Position numbers and translations under genes: made by a program
The notes under the pieces: model-generated
The model's input: the letters and a program-made list of their open reading frames with translations, nothing else
What the model was told of the DNA's origin: nothing
The model's database searches: none
NCBI GenBank assembly: GCA_015680685.1
Contig: MNCI01007695.1
Location: 111,275 to 175,274 of the forward strand
Reading direction: 5' to 3'
Length of the DNA stretch: 64,000 bases
Source: Gnetum montanum
Lineage: Eukaryota; Streptophyta; Gnetopsida; Gnetales; Gnetaceae
Shown here: positions 25,449 to 36,400 of the stretch, one piece after another
Numbering within the stretch: the stretch's first letter is position 1
How the letters are laid out: each line of letters starts with the position of its first letter

Positions 25449-25450
25449 AG
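25449..25450 (+). promoter_or_regulatory. Candidate splice acceptor before RT (element A)
   Basis: TTTTGGTTGATTTATAG ends at 25450 and is followed by GATTAAAGTATGAG, where the RT-side frame begins. Element B has ...GATGGTAG then GTCAAGCTAGAGATG at 38781. Ogre elements are known to splice out an intron between protease and RT, so this may be that acceptor. RNA evidence is needed. Confidence 0.4.
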
Positions 25451-26812
25451 GATTAAAGTATGAGTACTTAGGAGAAAATTAGTTTGCCTTTGTGTCTATG
25501 TGGATCTCGTGGTGATATTAAATGGTGTATCGACCTTGATTACCTAGATCTTAAGCCTAAGAGTCTTGTAGACCACATAGCCTCAATAGAGAAACCTCTA
25601 GAATGGCCTAAAAACCTAGTTAAAACACTTGACTTAGAAGTAGGAGACATAAACGAAGACTCTCTAGTTGAGGTTCCTTTGATAACACACAGTGGTGAGG
25701 AGAAAACTCTAAAACTAAGTTCCTCACTCGAGCCTCAATATGTCCAAGACATCACCAAAGTCTTACAAAGCAACATTAAAGCATTTTTCTAGTCATATGA
25801 AGATATGCTAGGCCTAGACTCATGTGTAGTCTAGCACAATATCATATTAGACCCTAGCATTAGACTAGTTAAGCAAAAAGTGCATAAGATTAGACTTGAT
25901 TTGGCCTTGGTAGTTCACGATGAAATCTCAAAGCTCTACCAAGTAGGTTTCATTAGAGCCATTGATTACATAGAATGGGTATTTAACATAGTGGTAGTCC
26001 CTAAGAAAAATGGGAGTATGCATATCTGCATTGATTTTGGATACCTAAATAAAGAAAATATCAAGGATGACTTCCCTTTGCCTAGTATTGATAAAACTAT
26101 TCATACTATAGCTAGACATTCCTTGTTGTCCTTTATGAATGGATTCTCAAGATATAACCAAATTAGGATCAACTTAGAGCACTAACTTAGTACAACCTTC
26201 ATAACCTCTTGGGTTACATTTGTTATATCATGATGTCCTTTGGCCTTAAAAAAGTGGAAGTGACATACCAGAGAGCTATGACCTATATCTTTAATGATTA
26301 CATGTTAGGTTTGCTTAATGATTATGTAGATGACATATCTATGAAGTCTAACATAGTTGTTGACCATGCTAATGACCTAGATCTTGTGCTTAAATGATGC
26401 CTCAAATATGAGCTTAGGCTCAATCGTAAGAAGTGTGTCTTCACTATCAAGACAAGTAAGATGCTTGGCTTTGTAGTCTCTAAAGCAGTGATATGCATAG
26501 ATCCTGATAAGGTTAAGGCCATATTCAAATTAGTAGAACCTACCAATGTTAAAGAGCTTTGGGGATTACAAGGAAAACTACATTTTATTTGTAGGTTTAT
26601 CACTAGGCTTGTGGAGAAGTTACATCCCATGCAACACTTAAGAAAGGAGTTCACTATGAATGGATGACTCAATGCCAAGAGGCCTTTGAAAACCTTAAGT
26701 AAGAGTTGATACAACTACCGATAGTCTATCCTTGCAAGAGGTAAAACTATTTTACATATATCTCACCATCTCTAATACATCCATTGCCTTCCTACTCTAT
26801 CAAAAACATGAT
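25451..26812 (+). pseudogene. pol: Reverse transcriptase of element A (5' part of pol, interrupted)
   Basis: The pre-RT part has 'WPKNLVKTLDLEVGD'. RT motifs follow: 'EWVFNIVVVPKKNGS' (about 25970-26015), 'ICIDFGYLNKENIKDDFPLP' (about 26020-26085, normally TDFRDLNK), 'LLSFMNGFSRYNQI' (about 26125-26170), 'FGLKKVEVTYQRAMTYIF' (about 26230-26290) and the catalytic YVDD at 26323-26334. The connection domain includes 'LHPMQHLRKEF'. Stops and at least two frameshifts break it. It is cut at 26812 by element B, just after 'LLYQKHD' of the RNase H, and continues at 45362. Confidence 0.9.
26808..26812. repeat. Target site duplication ATGAT, left (element B)
   Basis: ATGAT precedes TGAAAC of the 5' LTR at 26813 and recurs at 45357-45361 after ...CTACA of the 3' LTR. 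Confidence 0.95.
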
Positions 26813-28468
26813 TGAAACACCCCAAAAAATGTGGGGCCATTCTTGCTTCACCAGGCCTTGCAACTTGCATGGCACCATGGTAGTTCTTCAGGATGAGAAC
26901 ATTCTGAGTTCAGGCCGGCCAATTCAAAAAAATTTCTACTTTAGGTGAAAATAGGCTCTACAGCTCATCCTTCCTATCCACCTAAGTAGCTTGCCTAGCT
27001 GACATCCTACTCAGAAATGGTGCACAGAGCTGGCAGCAGCATTCTAGATGCACGAAATAGTTTGGAAAGTTTTCTAAGTCATGAAGTCTGCTACACTACG
27101 CTACGCATTGCTATGTAGCGTAGCAAGCTTCAGAAGACAATTACAGAATGAAGTGCCACTCTATGCTATGGCACATGACGTAGCATAGCATGGCAATAGC
27201 TTCATCACCAGTTCCCCACGCCCAATTTCAAGCCCTTCAACAATGTTCCTTTCCGTTAGAAAGCGATGGACCATGTCTACTGCTATGCTACACTGAACTA
27301 CAAGGTGCAACGAGGTGTAGCAATCCTGCAGAAGAGACAGAAGGTAGCTCAAAGGGCAAAATCAGCAAGTTTGCAAGTCTCACGGAAGAAAAGTTCATAA
27401 ATTGACAAATTTTTTGCAACTAAGGCCAGTTGCTACGCTACGCTACGCTATGTAGAATAGCATAGCATAGCAAGCATGCAACACACATGTAGCAGAACAC
27501 ACGACAAGGTGCTATGCTATGCATGCTATGCTACAAAGCACATCAAGACATGCAGGTGGTTGTGCGACATCAATGCACTTCACCTAATCAGATCATTGGC
27601 ACATGTCTCCAGATGCTAATGGTGCAATTACAGTGTGGTAGGTTTACATTTATGGCATAGAAGACTCACATTACAATGGTCTTGTAGGTCCAATGGTCAT
27701 ACACGATACGTGTTACGCTAGCAAGTCAACGTGGGCCTAGGGAACATGGCATCCAAGCTACCTGTTTCACGTGCCCTTAACCCTATAAATACCCCAATGA
27801 GTAGCATTCAAAGGTTTGGTTCAAAATTTTTCAAGAAACAACATTCAAAAGTAAGGAATTATCCTTGATTCCTTAACTTTTCATCTTCCTGGCATTCACT
27901 CTGGCATTCAAGCTTTCTTTCATGTGCATTATAACATCAAGCATTGTAAGCTTTCTATTTGACACTGCAAACAGTTAGCATTTTTAGCTGGCATATTATC
28001 CCATTCCCCTTCTACTACCCTGGTAGAATCCTTGCATTGTCAGTGCCCAAGCACACAACCTATCTTGCTCTACATGTCTCGGTTACTCTCAGGATCTCTG
28101 CACTCCACCACGCTATGCAACCGACTGTATCCACCCTGATAGATCAAGCTTGTAGCTTCAAAGTGGTGCATTTTTCTAACCATATTTTACCTTGTTTCCT
28201 ACTCATTATTTTTTTTACACTATTTTTCTTTTCCTGTTTTATTTACTTTCCAGCATTACTCCACATTTCTGTTCTTGTTTAAAAAAAAAATATATGTTGC
28301 AAAAGGCTATATAGATGTTGATTAAGTCCCTGTCTGATCAAACAGACCATTCAGGGCACCTCGTATCTGCACACACCCAACACGGCCCTCCCATGGGTAT
28401 TGAGTTGAAATTGTCACGCTTGTCGACCCCTCGGTGTTTTTCAACCACCAACATTTTTGGTCGCTATA
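26813..28468 (+). repeat. 5' LTR of element B
   Basis: Begins TGAAACACCCCAAAAAATG and ends ...GGTCGCTATA; it aligns end to end with 43700-45356. The TATA box is CCTATAAATACC (27782-27793). Upstream, 27090-27560 holds four imperfect inverted repeats built of CTACG/CTATG units. The last bases (TATA instead of TACA) show a decayed CA end. Confidence 0.95.
27090..27545. repeat. CTACG/CTATG inverted repeats in U3 of element B
   Basis: Clusters such as GCTACACTACGCTACG facing TATGTAGCGTAGC (about 27089-27127), CTATGCTATGG facing CATAGCATGG (about 27160-27193), GCTACGCTACGCTA facing TAGCATAGCATAGC (about 27432-27472) and GCTATGCTATGC facing GCATGCTATGC (about 27511-27535). Each could form a hairpin. 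The 3' LTR has the same clusters. Confidence 0.8.
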
Positions 28469-28474
28469 GTTTTC

Positions 28475-28493
28475 TAGCACTAGAAGGTGGGTC
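28475..28493 (+). promoter_or_regulatory. Probable primer binding site (element B)
   Basis: TAGCACTAGAAGGTGGGTC lies six bases after the LTR and matches the same place in A. The expected TGG start would be TAG here by one G-to-A change. tRNA not identified. Confidence 0.5.
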
Positions 28494-28514
28494 TTTTGGT
28501 GCCTTTTCCGCATG

Positions 28515-28950
28515 TCATGGTAGTTCTGTGAGCCTTCTGCATCCTGATACACATAATAGTAAACGTGACACCCTTTGTAGTTGATTGTGCTTTGTGTGGT
28601 GTAGATCAATCACCTCAACGGTTCCTCAGGAGCTCCACAGGACACAAGGCCTCCGATCACCAGCTAACTAGCTCATTTTATGGTAGTCTTTCATGCATTC
28701 TATACCCCATCTCACGTGGTATAGGTCGGTCGCTTGGACGATTCCTCCAAAACCCTACAAGACTTAAAGCCTTCTTAGTTGCCAGTTAGCTAAACTTATC
28801 CTACGGTAGTCTTGCAAATGCTCTGTACTTCACCATGCACTAGCGTAAATGTGACACCCTTTTGTGGTTTTTTACGCTTTGTGTGGTGCAGACTGGTCAC
28901 CTCAATGGTTCCTCTAGAGTCTGGCAAGATGTAAAGCCTTCTTTTTGCTA
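28515..28950 (+). repeat. Three-copy tandem repeat in the leader of element B
   Basis: Copies start with GGTAGT (about 28520, 28682, 28804) and end 'AAGCCTTCTT' or 'AAGGCCTCC'. They share 'GTAAAYGTGACACCCTTT', 'GTGTGGTGYAGA' and 'CACCTCAAYGGTTCCTC'; the middle copy is shorter. This is untranslated leader upstream of gag. Confidence 0.75.
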
Positions 28951-29024
28951 TTTTCTGGTTTCCTTGTTTGTTTGCACTCTTTTGCATAACTTTCACACCT
29001 TTTTGCATAACCACTTGCTTAAAA

Positions 29025-31468
29025 ATGGCTTTTTCAAGTACTGCTACCAATGCCTTCAACGTCGAAGCTCCCTTCAATGTTGAAGACCTTATCATAGTTC
29101 AAGGCACTACTGGTGCTGAACAACCATTGAATCCGATGCTGGAAACACGTCGGTCTCTCAGAATCCAAAATCGAGGACCTGAGGGATTGGCCCAGAAACA
29201 CGAGCATTATAGTTTCCTCTATGCAAAGGTGCATGCTAATCTACCCTTGGACATGCCTAAACTCGAGGACAAACATAGCTTCGAGTTCGCTTACTGCAAT
29301 GGGAAGGAGTTTGTCCCTATTCCCGACATTTCATTACCTTTAACACAAGTGTACCAAAGGCTTCTAGACCAACTAATCTAGTTGGCTAGGCTTAGGGAGC
29401 AACAGGACATAGCATCCAACCAAGATGATGCTTTCTAGGATGGGCAGGAGGAACATGATTCCCAATCGGATGAGGGAGGCCCAACTAGTCCTGCTCCTGT
29501 CCCTCCTACTTAGTCCTTCTGGGCCAAGCCATCGTTTGTTACTACTCCCTTTGTAATTATGCCTATGCTTGCTCAACCCACAATTACAGCCACCATGGGT
29601 AGCCATGCCAATTCTATGATGTTTCAACACCTACTCTCACCTATTTCACCTATTTCATTTGTAGCTACCATCCCTTTGTAGGCTATTTAGCAGCCCATTC
29701 CCATGGCACATAACATGCCAACCATGGCTACCCTTCCACATGTTCATGCCATACCGACTTTGCAAACATGCATGACTTCTGCATCTATTCCTACATTCAC
29801 GTCAGTTCCACCCACTGTGGTAGGCCCTGCCCATCCACATGGTGGGCCCCATTTGCTTCCTCACCTATTCTACAATTGTCACAGATCTCTCACTACGTGC
29901 ACCCTCAAATACACCAAGCCTCGCATATGGTGCAACCCAACATGGGGCTTTGGTCTACACTACCGGTGACACAAGCAGTCTACCTGGTAGCCCAACCTAT
30001 GATTTTTGCCTTAACAACACCACCTGTTGGGTGGTGGATGACATAGGAAGCACCACTCACAGGGGTCATCCCAATGGCATCACCAATGGGCCACACCACT
30101 GCTCCTACTATACCACAAGTGGGAGCTACCCCTGAAGCTCCCCATCCATCCACAACGTCACTGGGTCTGGACCAAGTTTTTTAGCTCATCCAGACCCTCA
30201 CTGAGGAAATAAAATGCCTTAAAGCTATTGGGTCCGACACGGTACAATTCATGGAGTTTTACCAGGATGACCCTGTTAGCCCTGCAATTCCTACTTTGAA
30301 GTTACCCCCAAGGATGTCTCTCCCACATTTCACAAAGTACAATGGGGAGGGAGATTCCAACGTGCATCTTGTTACCTTTAGGTTTGAGTCTTTGCTATTG
30401 CAAAAATCGCTGCACACGATCATTCGCATCTTTGCCATGTCCCTAGCTGGGAAATCCTTGGACTAGTATCACGCGTTGTCGCACTCATCCATATCAACTT
30501 TGGGAGAGCTGCTGACCCAGTTCATGATGCACTTCAAGTATAACTTGAAGCCAGAAACCATGCTAGATCAATTGATGAGCATAAAGCAAGATGCTCTAGA
30601 GCCAATCCAAAAATTCATTCAACCCTCTCAGGAGCCTTAAAGAAATTCGCGAGCCCATCGCGGAGGCCCACCTGTTGGCTATCTTTAAGGGTGTAGTGAA
30701 CAACTTCATCAAGTCTAAATTGTACTATCTCACTCCTCGCTCTCTTAGTCAAGCCTTTGCCCAAAATAAGAGCATACAAGGCGTGGCCGAGGCAAGTAAA
30801 GACCCAACCTACCTCACTTACAAAAGCACCTTCACAAAGAAGGACAAGGGTAAGGCCCCAACAACCATAGTGGATGCTGTCATGACCAAGGCCAAGCTCA
30901 AACCTAGCAGCAACAATTGCAAGAGCAACAAGAAATTGGCCATACCCATAGCTAACCCTAAGCCCAAACCGGGCCATGTGCCGCAACCAGTTACACCTAC
31001 ACCCAAGACATCTGCATAACCCAAATCCAACTTTGAGTGCAAAGACTACTCAAAGTACACCCCACTGCCTCTAAAGCCTTTAGAGCTTCTAAAGCAGCTA
31101 CTGGTAGTGGGATACATCCAACATAAGTAGATGTTGAAGGAAGCAAATGCGAGACATCAACGCTACTACGAGCTCCTTAGGAATCCCTCTTTGGCCTTGC
31201 TCAATGAGCCTCCAGTTCCTAGGGGTTTCAGACTAGACAGGTTTTGTGACTACCACCAACAATGTGGTCACAACACGGATTATTGTCTATCATTGCAGGA
31301 TGACGTCCAAAGATTAATCGACCAAAGAAAACTTGTGTTGGACGAAAGTAACCCAGTGTGCCTTGAGAACCAATCTATGTATGTCTACATGGATCCCATC
31401 AATGCCAAGAATGCCAGTTATGTCATGGCATTGATAGCAATCCCAGGCCACCCTAGTAACCATTCGTG
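29025..31468 (+). pseudogene. gag: gag of element B (broken)
   Basis: The start ATGGCTTTTTCAAG aligns with element A's gag. The N-terminal half includes 'RRSLRIQNRGPEGLAQKHEH' and 'EFVPIPDISLPLTQVYQRLL'. A Pro/His-rich variable linker follows (29500-30180). The capsid core has 'FYQDDPVSPAIPTL', 'FTKYNGEGDSNVHLVTFRFE' (30316-30375), 'HFKYNLKPETMLDQLMSIK' and 'AHLLAIFKGVVNNFIKSK' (30667-30720). A Lys/Pro-rich basic region precedes 'FCDYHQQCGHNTDYCLSL' (31243-31296), a gag zinc-knuckle-like motif with its Cys/His residues kept. At least two stops and frameshifts separate these parts. Confidence 0.85.
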
Positions 31469-31469
31469 A

Positions 31470-31995
31470 TCCTTGCACCTCAGCGCAGTGCACCAACATC
31501 ACCAATGGTTGGTCCAAAGTTGCAGTAGCCTTTCATCCTGAAAGTCCCACCATGGGCATCCACCTTTGCACCACCTATCTTCGGAGCCATGTGGCCTTGA
31601 TAGTTAACACCTCTAGCTCCATTTTTCATCAGGGGGTTGACACCTTCGATGGCTCCTATCTCGCACAACAAGGCTGAATAGCCTCCTTGCCCTGCAAGGC
31701 GAGAAGTCCACCGGGTGGACAAGACGTCGAAGGGAAGTACCGTTAAGGGTATCCCCAAGCCTATGTCTTCACCCCATGCATCTGCGCCTTTTCCCCCAAA
31801 GGCGAAGGTCGACATGACTATGCAGCTTGCATCACCCTGCTGACAAGGATTTAAACCTAGATCTGAAGTCACCTCTCCTTAGGAGATTTTTCTTCTGGGA
31901 CGAATCGAAGAGGAGGAAAACGTCAAAAAAGAGGGCGGCCAAGACCTTCTAGACATCCTCACCTAGGTTAAGCAAGCTCTAAAGTAGAAAAATGC
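31470..31995 (+). pseudogene. gag-protease linker of element B
   Basis: Decayed coding sequence joining the zinc-knuckle part to the protease region. Frame fragments such as 'EIFLLGRIEEEENVKKEG' (about 31880-31935) can be read. No domain is recognised. Confidence 0.45.
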
Positions 31996-32830
31996 CACAT
32001 TGACCTTGTACGATCTAATCATGACATCTGTACCCCATCGCGAGGCTCTAATCTGCATGTTAATAGTGGTTCCAGTCAACGGGAACATGCCAATGGAAGA
32101 GGGAACGATCCATTTTGTCATGCTTTCCTCTATACCCATGGAGTCCGTGACACCTCGATTGACTTTCTATGACAACACCATTAAGGAAGATCCCGAAGGA
32201 GGTTAGGTGACTACGACGCCCCTCTTCATCACAATTTGGGTTGGCCAACACCAGATCCGAATGGTACATGTTGATGATGGGGCTGCCACAAACGTCATTC
32301 CCTTCCCTATTGTAAAAAAGTTGGGATTGGTCGACCAGATCAAACCCACAATGACATCATGTCTAAGGTCCTTAAACAGGGCACATGTCTTGGTGAAGGG
32401 CATAGTTCACGTAAACTTCATAGTAGGGGAACAGTTCCCCATAGATGCAATGTTCATTGTGGTTGAGAAAATGCCCAGGTTTAACCTGATCTTGGGATGA
32501 TCATGGTTGGCACAACTTAGGGTTATCTCCTTGCCTATACACCAAGACATGCACCTACCATACGCAGGCATGGAGATGGTGATCTGTGGTGATGAAGTAG
32601 CAATGCAAGTAATCAGTAACATAGACATGGAGCAGGGCTCAGAGGTCACAACCTTCGAGAGTGAGGCACCTACTCATGTATGCATTAACCATCCAATGGA
32701 AGGATCGGCTCAACAAGCTAACTCCCAAATCGAAAATTCATGGGTTGAGTTGCCCTTCCAAGCAGAGGATGATGATGTGAATGAGGGCCCTAGCGAAATA
32801 CCTTGGCCTCATGTTCCGATCAACCCATGA
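31996..32830 (+). pseudogene. pro: Aspartic protease region of element B
   Basis: One frame runs through with only a TAG (32204) and a TGA (32498). It has 'LYDLIMTSVPHREAL', the active-site motif VHVDDGAATNVIP (about 32264-32302), 'VNFIVGEQFPIDAMFIV' and 'RFNLILG' (about 32480-32500) before a Trp-rich end 'SWLAQL'. The catalytic triplet is D-D-G. An acidic tail of about 100 codons follows, ending at the stop 32828-32830. The pol frame does not continue into RT: about 6 kb lie between them. Confidence 0.8.
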
Positions 32831-32924
32831 TGGGTCAAGAGGCAGTTACACATAGCGTAGCAACCCTTGTACATTGTTGCTTTCTACTTTGCTAACATAC
32901 CATCCTTTTGGCATATTACGCTAT

Positions 32925-33207
32925 GGCTCGAAATGGCCTAAAACTAGCATTTTCACTCTTCACTTTGTTAACATGCCATCCTTTTGGCATGCTACACTAC
33001 GGCCCAAAATGGCCTAAAACTAGCATCATCGCTTTTTTCTTTATTTACGTACTATCTCTTTTGCCTAAAACTAGCATTTTTTCTTCTCACTTTGCTAATA
33101 CATAATCCTTCTGGCATGTTACGCAATGGCCCGAAATGACCTAAAACTAGCAATGGCCCAAAATGGCCTAAAACTAGCAATGGCCTGAAATGGCCTAAAA
33201 CTAGCAT
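32925..33207 (+). repeat. TAAACTAGCA array after protease (element B)
   Basis: Eight to nine units of 27-60 bases built on 'TGGCCCAAAATGGCCTAAAA' + 'CTAGCA'. The last three are close copies of 27 bases. It corresponds to 15815-16105 in A and 1-95 in E. Confidence 0.85.
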
Positions 33208-33450
33208 ATGAAAGCATGAAAACTTTACATGATATACAAGTTAACGCAAAATCAGTTTCTTTTCGAAAGTGTTTCATTTTATTCAAAACTTTCGCCTATT
33301 GGCAATGTTTGCAAAAATTTAAAAATTTTAGTGTTTGCAAAATTTGCAAGATTTCAATGTTTGCAAAAATTTCAAAATTCAAAATTTCAATGTTTGCAAA
33401 ATTTCAAAATTGCAAAAATTTCAAAAAGTAAATCCCATGCTGTCATGGGT
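33208..33450 (+). repeat. TTTGCAAAATTTC short repeats
   Basis: A run of about ten copies of TTGCAAAATTTC-like units (33303-33425). It lies just past the 3' end of the antisense gene. No credible gene. Confidence 0.7.
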
Positions 33451-36400
33451 CATCTCTATTTGCATCGTCCTCGCTACTCATCTTTGCTTCATCTACTTGT
33501 GCATCATTCTCCCCTACATTGTCTTCTACCAACGCTAATTCTTCGTTCCCTCCCTCCACAAGCCTTGCACCTTCATCTGAACCCTACATCATAGGAATGA
33601 AGTAATCAGTAAGGCAACAAACCCAAAATATAACTTAGCATGAACATCTAAATAGTAAAGCAACTAACTTGAGAGGGGCCTGCATTGGTCTCGAAGGGTA
33701 TTTGGTCTAGACCAAGCCTGAGGCGATGCCAGATCTCCTCTATCGTGATGTTCATCCAATGCCTGTTGCTAGGTTCAACATTTGTCGCAGTGGCTCTCTC
33801 CCTTTCCACGGTCTCCCATCTTAGAGGTCCCAGGGAAAGGGAGGTGGTTGCAGTCTCTCCTGTAGGAAGGTCCACTTTCAAGATAGGAGATACCATAACC
33901 TTCACATGCTCTTTGAACTTAGCATAGGCCTGAAAAGCATCGATGGCATTCACAAATGCTTCATATGTGAATGCCTCCATAGCAGCATCTTTGTACAGTT
34001 TTCGATGGGTGTCATTCTCTAGCTTGTACATATGTTTGTGGTTTCTCTAGGTTCACCCCCATTCAAAAACCTTAGCACTGATATCTTTCATGTCTTGACA
34101 CTTCTGGGTTAACAACTCCATCTGCATTTGCTGTTTGAATATCTCGCGTGTGGATTCAACGTTCTAACCAAAAATAGTCCAAAATCTAGTGTAATCTTCT
34201 ACAACCTTGCACCTGTCCTCAATATCATGGTTATGATTTACGAGGAACTCATTCCTCAACCTAAGATCCTCCACATCAACAACCAATTCCACCTCTCTTT
34301 GCTCAGCCCTTTGGACCCATTTCCATATGTCCTTGTTGATGCGCTTGTACTCCCACAAAGACCATGCCGAGTGCAAGATGCACTTGTAAGCCTCATCAAA
34401 CATGCGACGAGAAACCTTGATCACGTCAGGTGAGAGTGTAGGCATGACACCAACTTTCATGGGTCGTGTCGGGTCCTATTTAAGTTGAGAGGCTACATTG
34501 ACATGAAGAGTGTAGCAATCGTGTTAGCATAGAAAAAATTAATGGACTCAAAAAATTTTAGCATAACCACATAGGAGCATTTAATACTACTACTTACCCC
34601 ACGTTAGGGTCTACCTACTGAAGGTGCTTGATCATGTCATCAACAAGTCCCTACACAAACGTAAACTTGTCGGGGATCTTAGCCCGTGACTCCGCACGAA
34701 TCGAAGGAGGTACTACGACATCAGCAATAGCACCTGTTACAAGGCTAAGCATATCAACAATGGCCAAAATGGACTACAATGAGGTAGACATATCACTAAA
34801 CTCACCAGCATCCAGCTACAGTCTTTCTTCTTGTTGATGCAAGACGATGGTGGTCGCCTTGGTGGAGGGCCCTACCAAGTCCATACAGGCCCCTTCCTCA
34901 TGCACTGGTGCCTTTCCTTTCAGGAGACCAGCATCTTTTTTATTTGAGGTAGGTACCTCTTCATTGATAGGAGGCTCCCTAATGACAAGAGCCCCTACCC
35001 TAGAAGTAGAAGCTCCCTTATTTTTGACTAGGGCCCTTTCCTCTGAGACTGGGGCCTCTGCATCTTCATTCATCACCCTCGTTCGAGGGGTAGACACTTC
35101 TTCATCGCCTTCTTCTTCTTCTTCTTCTTCCTCTGCTACCGAAGAAACATGTTTGCAATAGTTCAAAACAAATTAGCTCAAAGCATATGCTACGCTACGC
35201 TACACCGCCTAGCATAGCCTAATGTAGCAAAAAGTAGCAAAGTAAGCATTACACGAAAACATTTACCAATGGGGGGTTGCATCTTCTGCAACTTAAGCCA
35301 CAGTCTTTGTCCCTCCTCTTCCTCCACGAGAAGGGTTTTCCTAGCTAGGGGAGGTCTCTTCCTTTGCAACTTCTTTGGCACAGTCTCAGCTATGAGACGT
35401 TCCCCCTACATCATGCTACCGGCTATAGCAGGGGGCATCTCTCCTACGCTGTCCTAGCCACGAACACTACGAGCCACTAGATTTTTAGTCGTTACAAACA
35501 ATGACTTCCCAATCATTTCTAGGGGATCTTGGGCTCGTGTAGTCTAGAGGATCTGGCAAATCCATGGCTTGGGAATCTGGTTGCAATCTTGCATAGCCTA
35601 GGCTCCACCCTCTTAAACTACCAGAAACTCTGTGAAGCACTTTAGACAACCTATGTAGAAGGCATAGTATATGTTGGATCGAGACTCTATTTTTTCACAG
35701 AATCCCAAAATCTCAACCTGCAAGTCACAGGCTTCAACAAGGAGGGCTTGAGTTATAATGGATCCCTTCTTCCATAACCTTCCACATTATCTAGGCCTAC
35801 TCAAGCCCTAGGACCTTCCCTTGGGTGAGCAGTTGGGGGAATGCATGGGCACAGAAGACCAGGTAAATCTCCATGGCGGGTCTACCCTTAAGCTTATCCA
35901 TGGAGAACACTTTTCACTCCTTAACAAGCCGCAACCACTCCTCGATATCCTTCTTCATAAGGGTCAACTCCTATTTGTGCCTCAATCCTATGGGGATGTC
36001 ATTGGTAGGAACATTGAACAGGTTTATAAATAGCTAGTCATTAATTTCAATGACCACCCACACGCCCTGTACGCACGTGTGAAAATGACCCACCCTCTCA
36101 TAAAAGGAGTTGACCAGGGAAAGCATCTCGACAGCTGAAACCTTAGATTCGAGGCCATGAACAGATTGATAAGCCTTGTCTTTTAGACATTCTTGACCAA
36201 GGAGTCCAGGATCCTCTGGTCTAATTAGCACTGGCTTGCTACTACTTTGTTGTATTTCAAGTAGAGGTTTGCTCCCTATGTCTCGGCAGTCACCACAGTC
36301 ACCTCCTAGGGCTTCTTCACCCCTACAATAGTTTTCACAAAAGACGCTTAGCATAATGACATAGAAAATACATGGATTGCAAAAACACTTGAGCATGCAA

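Noticed and set aside
28968-29024. Earlier gag start at 28968 in element B
   Set aside because: The ATG at 29025 aligns with the gag start of element A at 11899; the upstream codons are leader sequence.
34816-35166. Plus-strand open frames at 34847-35161 and 35269-35457 as genes
   Set aside because: They are shadows of the minus-strand antisense gene; the Ser run is the complement of its poly-Glu stretch.
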